The position numbers and the translations under genes are program-made. The notes beneath the pieces are model-generated. The model did no database searches. It saw only the letters and a list, made by a program, of their open reading frames with translations, and was not told where the DNA came from. From JBFHNV01 sp965365655 (GTDB lineage: Bacteria > Pseudomonadota > Gammaproteobacteria > HK1), in assembly GCA_965365655.1 (NCBI GenBank), contig CBDUCN010000020.1, positions 1 to 29,379 on the forward strand: 29,379 nucleotides of DNA, in the 5' to 3' direction. Positions 25,210-29,379 of this stretch are shown piece after piece; position 1 is the first letter of the stretch; each line of letters opens with the position of its first letter.

Positions 25210-26508
25210 ATGGCAGAACAGCGCGTCGTCACGATCACCGACAAGAGCACCGGCAAGTCGATCGACTGCCCGGTGCACTCCGGAACCCTGGGCCGCGACG
25301 TCATCGACATCCGCCGCCTCAGCGGGGAGCTCGGATACTTCACGCACGACCCGGGCTTCGCCGGCACCTCCTCGTGCCGCAGCACCATCACGTACATCGA
25401 CGGCGCGAAGGGCGAGCTGCTGTACCGCGGCTACCCCATCGATCAGCTCGCCGAGCAGAGCAGCTTCCTGGAGGTGGCCTATCTCCTGATGAACGGCGAG
25501 CTGCCCGACGACGAGGGGTGGCGCTCCTACAGCAACAGCATCAAGCGCCACACGATGGTGCACGAGGGCATCCGGCGCTTCATGCTCGGCTACAACCGCG
25601 ACGCGCATCCGATGGGCATGCTGGTCGGAATCGTCGGCGGCATGTCCACCTTCTATCACGCCGATCTGGACATCAACGACCCCGAGGAGCGCCAGCTGGC
25701 CGCGATCCGCATCGTGGCCAAGATGCCGTCCATCGCCGCGGATGCGTACAAGTACTCGATCGGCCAGCCGTTCATGTACCCGGTCAACCGGCTCGGGTTC
25801 GTCGAGAACTTCCTGCAGATGATGTTCGCGGTTCGTGCCGAGCCCTACGAGCCGAACCCGGTCGCGGTGCGCGCGCTCGAGCTGATGATGATCCTGCACG
25901 CGGACCACGAGCAGAACGCCAGCACGTCCACCGTGCGGCTTGCCGGCAGCGCGGGCGCGAATCCGTACGCCTGCATCGCGGCGGGCTGCGCCACCCTGTG
26001 GGGGCCGGCGCACGGCGGCGCGAACGAGGCGGTCATCCACATGCTGCACGAGATCGGGGACGCGAAGAACATCCCCGAGTACATCAAGCGCGCGAAGGAC
26101 AAGAACGACCCGTTCCGCCTGATGGGCTTCGGCCACCGGGTGTACAAGAACTACGACCCGCGGGCGCAGATCATCCGCAAGGCGTGCCACGACCTGCTCG
26201 ACGACCTCGGCGGCGATACGCCGCTGTTCGAGATCGCGATGAACCTGGAGGACATCGCGCTCAAGGACGAGTACTTCGTCGAGCGCAACCTGTACCCGAA
26301 CGTCGACTTCTACTCCGGTCTGATCCTCAGCGCGCTGGGCATCCCGCTGAACATGTTCACCGTGATCTTCGCGATCGCGCGCAGCGCCGGCTGGATCAGC
26401 CAGTGGCTGGAGCTGCACGAGGACCCGGAGCAGCGCATCGGCCGGCCGCAGCAGCTCTACATCGGCGCGGGCCGTCGCGACTACGTGCCCGGCTCGGAGC
26501 GGGGCTGA
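25210..26508 (+). CDS. gltA: Citrate synthase
   Basis: A 432-residue citrate synthase of the hexameric, proteobacterial (NADH-sensitive) kind, condensing oxaloacetate and acetyl-CoA. The N-terminal domain (ITDKSTGKSIDCPVHSGTLG) is typical of this class. Catalytic residues are expected at H268 (WGPAHGG), H309 (GFGHRVYKNYDPRA) and D366 (NVDFYSG), each shifted four from E. coli H264, H305 and D362. The substrate-binding block HADHEQNASTSTVR is intact. The ATG at 25210 gives the family length (E. coli 427) and follows GAGGGGTAGGGA; an ATG further upstream in frame at 25036 would add an unrelated Arg/Gly-rich stretch. mdh follows after 80 bp. Confidence 0.98.
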   Translation: MAEQRVVTITDKSTGKSIDCPVHSGTLGRDVIDIRRLSGELGYFTHDPGFAGTSSCRSTITYIDGAKGELLYRGYPIDQLAEQSSFLEVAYLLMNGELPDDEGWRSYSNSIKRHTMVHEGIRRFMLGYNRDAHPMGMLVGIVGGMSTFYHADLDINDPEERQLAAIRIVAKMPSIAADAYKYSIGQPFMYPVNRLGFVENFLQMMFAVRAEPYEPNPVAVRALELMMILHADHEQNASTSTVRLAGSAGANPYACIAAGCATLWGPAHGGANEAVIHMLHEIGDAKNIPEYIKRAKDKNDPFRLMGFGHRVYKNYDPRAQIIRKACHDLLDDLGGDTPLFEIAMNLEDIALKDEYFVERNLYPNVDFYSGLILSALGIPLNMFTVIFAIARSAGWISQWLELHEDPEQRIGRPQQLYIGAGRRDYVPGSERG

Positions 26509-26514
26509 CCTCGG

Positions 26515-26542
26515 GCCGCGGCGCGGGCGTTCGCGCCGCGGC
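26515..26542 (+). terminator. hairpin between gltA and mdh
   Basis: GCCGCGGCGCG (26515-26525) and CGCGCCGCGGC (26532-26542) are perfect 11-bp reverse complements with a 6-nt loop, beginning six bases after the gltA stop. The nearest T-rich stretch (TCTTTGTTG) comes some 15 bases later. It may terminate part of the gltA transcripts, or stabilise the gltA 3' end while allowing read-through into mdh. Confidence 0.45.
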
Positions 26543-26588
26543 GCCGGGCCCGTCCGTCATCGCAAGTCTTTGTTGAGGAGTGCCTGAG

Positions 26589-27566
26589 ATGAAGAAGCCC
26601 ATGAGGGTCGCCGTCACCGGCGGCGCCGGCCAGATTGCGTATTCCCTGCTGTTCCGCATCGCCTCGGGCGAGATGCTGGGGCCGGACCGGCCCGTGTACC
26701 TGCAGCTGCTGGAGATCACGCCGGCGCTGAACGCGCTGAAGGGCGTGGTCATGGAGATCAACGACTGCGCGTACCCGCTGCTGCAGGGCGTGACCGTGAG
26801 CGACGACCCGAACGTCGCGTTCAAGGACGCCGACGTCGCGATGCTGGTCGGCGCGAAGCCGCGCGGCAAGGGCATGGAGCGCGGCGACCTGCTCGCGGAG
26901 AACGGCAAGATCTTCGGGCCGCAGGGCAGGGCGCTGAACGAGCACGCGAGCCGCGACGTGAAGGTGCTGGTGATCGGAAACCCCGCGAACACGAACTGCC
27001 TGATCGCGATGAAGAACGCGCCGGACCTCGACCCGCGCCAGTTCACCGCGATGACGCGTCTCGATCACAATCGCGCGATCAGCCAGGTGTCGGAGAAGAC
27101 CGGCACCCCGGTCACCGACATCCGCAAGGTGATCATCTGGGGCAACCACTCGGCGACCCAGTACCCGGACCTGAACCACGCGACGATCGCGGGCAAGCCG
27201 GCGATGGCGCAGCTCGACCAGGCCTGGGTGCGCGATCAGTTCATCCCGCGGGTGCAGAAGCGCGGCGCCGAGGTGATCGAGGCGCGCGGGCTGTCCAGCG
27301 CGGCATCGGCCGGCTACGCGGGCCTCGATCATGTGCGCGACTGGGTGCACGGCTCGGCCGACGGCGACTGGGTCAGCATGGGGATCCCCAGCGACGGCAG
27401 CTACGGGATACCCGAGGGGATCATCTACAGCTACCCCTGCGTGTGCCGCGACGGCGCGTACGAGATCGTGCAGGGGCTGGACGTGGACGACTTCAGCCGC
27501 GAGAAGATGGACGCCACCCGCGCCGAGCTCGAGGAGGAGCGCGACGCGGTGAAGGATCTCCTCTGA
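26589..27566 (+). CDS. mdh: Malate dehydrogenase (NAD-dependent, type 2)
   Basis: A 325-residue malate dehydrogenase of the longer class related to cytosolic enzymes, not the E. coli 312-residue type. The NAD-binding motif is VTGGAGQIAYSLL, with E42 (LQLLEI) positioned to bind the ribose of NAD. Substrate-site residues are R92 and R98 (KPRGKGMERGD), R157 (TRLDHNRA) with D159, and the catalytic H187 (WGNHSATQYPD). The start is placed at ATG 26589 because TGAGGAG ends eight bases upstream; a GTG at 26580 overlaps that site and is unlikely. It follows gltA by 80 bp with a hairpin between, probably co-expressed, and makes the oxaloacetate that GltA consumes. Confidence 0.97.
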   Translation: MKKPMRVAVTGGAGQIAYSLLFRIASGEMLGPDRPVYLQLLEITPALNALKGVVMEINDCAYPLLQGVTVSDDPNVAFKDADVAMLVGAKPRGKGMERGDLLAENGKIFGPQGRALNEHASRDVKVLVIGNPANTNCLIAMKNAPDLDPRQFTAMTRLDHNRAISQVSEKTGTPVTDIRKVIIWGNHSATQYPDLNHATIAGKPAMAQLDQAWVRDQFIPRVQKRGAEVIEARGLSSAASAGYAGLDHVRDWVHGSADGDWVSMGIPSDGSYGIPEGIIYSYPCVCRDGAYEIVQGLDVDDFSREKMDATRAELEEERDAVKDLL

Positions 27567-27612
27567 CGAGGTCCGGCGCGCGGATGACCCATCCCGCGGG
27601 CGGGCCGCGCTG

Positions 27613-28236
27613 ATGCCCACGGCCCGGCGCCGCTGGCCGCACGTCGTCGCGGCCGGCGCGCTGCTCGTCGTGCTCGCGGCGTGCTCGGACGCGGGCCGCC
27701 TGCAGCCGCTTCCGCCGGGCGGGGTGATCCTCGCGTTCGGCAACTCCCTGACCTACGGGACCGGCGCGCGCGACGGCGAGAGCTATCCGGAGGTGCTGGC
27801 CGGGCTGACCGGGCGCACGGTGGTGCGCGCCGGCGTGCCGGGGGAGGTCTCGGCGGACGGTCTGCGCCGTCTCCCCGGCGTGCTGGACCGCGAGCGTCCG
27901 GCGCTGGTGATCCTGTGCCACGGCGGCAACGACATCCTGCGCAAGCGGCCTCTGGAGCAGGCGGCCGCGAACCTGCGCGAGATGATCCGCCTGATCCGCG
28001 AATCCGGCGCCCAGGTGGTGATGCTGGGCGTGCCGCGCTTCGGCCTGTTCCTGAACACGGCCGAGTTCTACACCGAGGTCGCGGAGTCGGAAGGGGTTCC
28101 CATCGAGGCCGACGCGCTGCCGGACATCCTGTCCGACAACGATCTGAAGTCCGACGCGGTGCACCCCAACGCGGCGGGCTACGCGCGCCTCGCACAGGCG
28201 ATCGACGGCTTCCTCCGCGCGCAGGGGGCGCTGTGA
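27613..28236 (+). CDS. GDSL/SGNH-family lipoprotein esterase (arylesterase-like)
   Basis: A 207-residue hydrolase of the TesA-like arylesterase group. The N-terminus is a lipoprotein signal with lipobox VLAAC (C24), so the enzyme is probably membrane-anchored in the envelope. SGNH blocks are: block I FGNSLTYG (42-49) with nucleophile S45, a Gly in RAGVPGE, block III GGND (104-107) with N106, and block V DAVHPNAAGY with D181 and H184. The block I Asp of GDSL is replaced by Asn; the catalytic Ser, Asn, Asp and His are all present, so it should be active on esters or thioesters. The start codon has only a weak ribosome-binding site. It follows mdh by 46 bp, perhaps by read-through. Confidence 0.93.
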   Translation: MPTARRRWPHVVAAGALLVVLAACSDAGRLQPLPPGGVILAFGNSLTYGTGARDGESYPEVLAGLTGRTVVRAGVPGEVSADGLRRLPGVLDRERPALVILCHGGNDILRKRPLEQAAANLREMIRLIRESGAQVVMLGVPRFGLFLNTAEFYTEVAESEGVPIEADALPDILSDNDLKSDAVHPNAAGYARLAQAIDGFLRAQGAL

Positions 28237-28274
28237 GCTGCCCACGGGCCCTGCCGGCCCGCGGTGCGGTGCGA

Positions 28275-28280
28275 TATACT
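28275..28280 (+). promoter_or_regulatory. -10 box (TATACT) of the tRNA-Ser promoter
   Basis: TATACT matches the -10 consensus at five of six positions and lies 14 bases before the mature tRNA 5' end. The sequence after it (CCGCGCCCC) is a GC-rich discriminator, as in stable-RNA promoters under stringent control. No good -35 is visible; the region upstream is the end of the esterase gene. Confidence 0.55.
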
Positions 28281-28294
28281 CCGCGCCCCTCGGG

Positions 28295-28382
28295 GGAGAG
28301 GTGGCCGAGTGGTTTAAGGCGCCAGCCTGGAAAGTTGGTTCACCGTAAGGTGTCGAGGGTTCGAATCCCTCCCTCTCCGCCA
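28295..28382 (+). tRNA. tRNA-Ser, anticodon GGA
   Basis: A complete class II tRNA of 88 bases. The acceptor GGAGAGG (28295-28301) pairs with CCTCTCC (28372-28378), followed by discriminator G and encoded CCA. The D arm contains TGGCCGAGTGGTT. The anticodon stem CCAGC/GTTGG encloses loop CTGGAAA, with anticodon GGA at 28329-28331, which reads serine UCC and UCU codons. The long variable arm (ACCGTAAGGT) is the serine identity feature. The T arm is GAGGG-TTCGAAT-CCCTC. It is a single tRNA gene, with a secreted-protein gene starting 36 bases downstream. Confidence 0.98.
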
Positions 28383-28396
28383 TCCAACGAAGACAG

Positions 28397-28416
28397 GACC
28401 CGCAGGGGTCGTTCTT
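28397..28416 (+). terminator. possible tRNA terminator overlapping the next ribosome-binding site
   Basis: GACCC (28397-28401) and GGGTC (28406-28410) pair around GCAG, followed by GTTCTT. It sits 14 bases after the tRNA CCA end. The stem contains AGGGGT, the presumed ribosome-binding site of the gene at 28419. If formed, it could both end tRNA transcripts and limit translation of read-through transcripts. Confidence 0.35.
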
Positions 28417-28418
28417 CC

Positions 28419-29060
28419 GTGATCATCGGCGGCATTGTCGTCGCGCTGTGGTCGACCATCGGCGCGGCGGACTCGACCCGGGCGCGCTGCGACGTCTACC
28501 CGGCGGGCTCGGACCGCGCCGACAAGATGATCGGCTGCACCTTCGCCCAGCGCCAGGGCCACGTCACCATCACCCGCGCGGATGGTGTCACGCACGATCT
28601 CTCGCCGGCGGGGGACGCCCCCGGACGCTTTCGGGACCAGCATGGCCGTGCCGTGTTGCGCGATGGTGGGCTCGGTGACCAGGGGCTGATCTTCCGTTTC
28701 CCGCGCGAGAGCGTCTACGTGTTCTGGAGCACCGCTGGGCTGGAGCCGCGGGACGAGGGCAATCCGACGGCACCGTTCTCCTCCGCCGACTACGACGCGA
28801 CCGCACTGCTGCGCTGCCGCGGCGTCGACGATGCCCGGTTCGGCAGCTGCCCGGCCGGTGCGCTGCGCATGGCGGGCGGCGAGGCGTCGATCGTGGTGCT
28901 GAGCCCGCGCGGCGAGCGGTTCACGATCAACTTCATGAAGGCTTATGTGAACGCGACCAACCGCAAGGCCGAGGCGCGGCTCGAGGGTGACACCTGGACC
29001 GTGGTGATCGACGGGCGCGAGGTCTACGAAGTGCCGCTCGCCATGATCGAGGGGGGCTGA
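28419..29060 (+). CDS. secreted protein of unknown function
   Basis: A 213-residue protein. The GTG at 28419 is chosen because a short signal peptide begins there (IIGGIVVALWSTIGAA) and AGGGGT lies about 9 bases upstream; frames further upstream read through the tRNA. The mature part is rich in beta-strand-like segments: GHVTITRADGVTHDLSPAG, QGLIFRFPRESVYVFWST, ASIVVLSPRGERFTINFM and TWTVVIDGREVYEVPLAM. Four Cys residues in two pairs (CDVYPAG with MIGCTF; LLRCRG with GSCPAG) could form disulfides. I recall similar conserved hypothetical proteins in other gammaproteobacteria but no function. It is separated from tRNA-Ser by 36 bases and may be transcribed from the tRNA promoter by read-through. 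Confidence 0.82.
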   Translation: MIIGGIVVALWSTIGAADSTRARCDVYPAGSDRADKMIGCTFAQRQGHVTITRADGVTHDLSPAGDAPGRFRDQHGRAVLRDGGLGDQGLIFRFPRESVYVFWSTAGLEPRDEGNPTAPFSSADYDATALLRCRGVDDARFGSCPAGALRMAGGEASIVVLSPRGERFTINFMKAYVNATNRKAEARLEGDTWTVVIDGREVYEVPLAMIEGG

Positions 29061-29379
29061 GCGCACGCTGTTCCGAGCACTCGCGCTGCCGGGCCTCGCT
29101 CGTGCCGTGCCGCAGGTGGCCGCCGGGATCGCAACCGGGCCGTTCGTGCGCGTTCTTCCTCGTGGTCCAGGCGGGCAATCCGTTCGGCGGAGTCGCTATC
29201 TCTGCAGCCCGTCACGATGGAACACCTTCTTCGAGAGCACCGGGTGCAGCTCGTGAGGTCGTAACGGGAACGAGGCCGGGTGCTGCCCTGCACGCGGCGA
29301 GTCGGTCCTGGCGGCCCGAGCCGGCCGCCCGCTCGGCGGTCCGGCACGGCCGCGGTGGCTGCCGCGCCGCGCGTACCCG
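29061..29379. other. window end without a convincing gene
   Basis: No gene can be supported. A minus-strand frame is open from the window edge to a TAG at 29196-29198 and ends LHPVLSKKVFHRDGLQR. Its last 20 or so codons look coding-like, while the part nearer the edge is Arg/Gly-rich, so it may be the end of a gene outside the window or chance. A 15-codon plus-strand frame (29217-29264, MEHLLREHRVQLVRS) also exists. The stretch 29145-29265 is less GC-rich than its surroundings. No terminator is evident after the gene at 28419. Confidence 0.3.

Noticed and set aside
27681..29060. Single long plus frame joining the esterase region to the secreted protein
   Set aside because: It reads straight through a complete tRNA-Ser gene; only the part from GTG 28419 looks like protein.
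29217..29264. 15-codon ORF MEHLLREHRVQLVRS
   Set aside because: Too short, no ribosome-binding site and no recognised family; mentioned only under the window-end stretch.

Overview
The window is a very GC-rich bacterial chromosome segment holding 23 recognisable protein genes or gene ends and one tRNA. No transposase, integrase, phage gene or CRISPR array was seen. Several traits point to a gammaproteobacterium, possibly Chromatiales/Ectothiorhodospiraceae-like or Xanthomonadales-like: single-chain PurL with a fused glutaminase domain, purB next to a DUF1244 gene, MsrPQ, an AcnA-type aconitase, a hexameric-type citrate synthase, and Mdh of the longer 'type 2' class. The lineage is an inference from gene content only.

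Left part (1-5.1 kb). A gene end is followed by two divergent small lipoprotein genes (340-807 minus, 861-1322 plus) sharing a 53-bp promoter region. Next comes a 423-bp non-coding stretch rich in inverted repeats, which leads into an orphan QueC-like PP-loop enzyme (1746-2885 plus). That enzyme has a long low-complexity tail running antisense into the end of an Smr-domain gene (2758-3309 minus). To the right, msrP and msrQ (minus) encode the periplasmic methionine sulfoxide reductase and its haem-binding membrane partner.

Middle part (5.4-16.1 kb). purL (minus) is divergent from an unusual membrane-anchored protein with a lysine-rich N-terminus and a Gly/Tyr/Pro/Met/His-rich tail (9461-10390 plus), which is followed by a strong intrinsic terminator. 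A minus-strand run then reads, in transcription order, DUF1244, purB, a PLD-like domain protein and a small secretin-like protein. The last two overlap by four bases. fumC (plus) diverges from the DUF1244 gene. A Sel1-repeat periplasmic protein (minus) follows.

Right part (16.2-29.4 kb). This is a TCA-cycle block. acnA, lpdA, sucB and sucA are all on minus, transcribed sucA-sucB-lpdA and then acnA, which has its own candidate promoter. gltA and mdh are on plus, divergent from sucA. With fumC, the window encodes citrate synthase, aconitase, the complete 2-oxoglutarate dehydrogenase complex, fumarase and malate dehydrogenase. Isocitrate dehydrogenase, succinyl-CoA ligase and succinate dehydrogenase are not here. 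After mdh come a GDSL-family lipoprotein esterase, tRNA-Ser(GGA) and a secreted protein of unknown function. The last 319 bp show no convincing gene.

Almost all of this is housekeeping. The parts most worth a second look are the orphan QueC-like gene with its hairpin-rich leader and repeat-bearing tail, the polybasic/transmembrane/GYG-HMGGYG protein, the PLD-like plus mini-secretin pair behind purB, and a set of genes whose candidate -10 boxes sit so close to the start codon that their mRNAs would be nearly leaderless.
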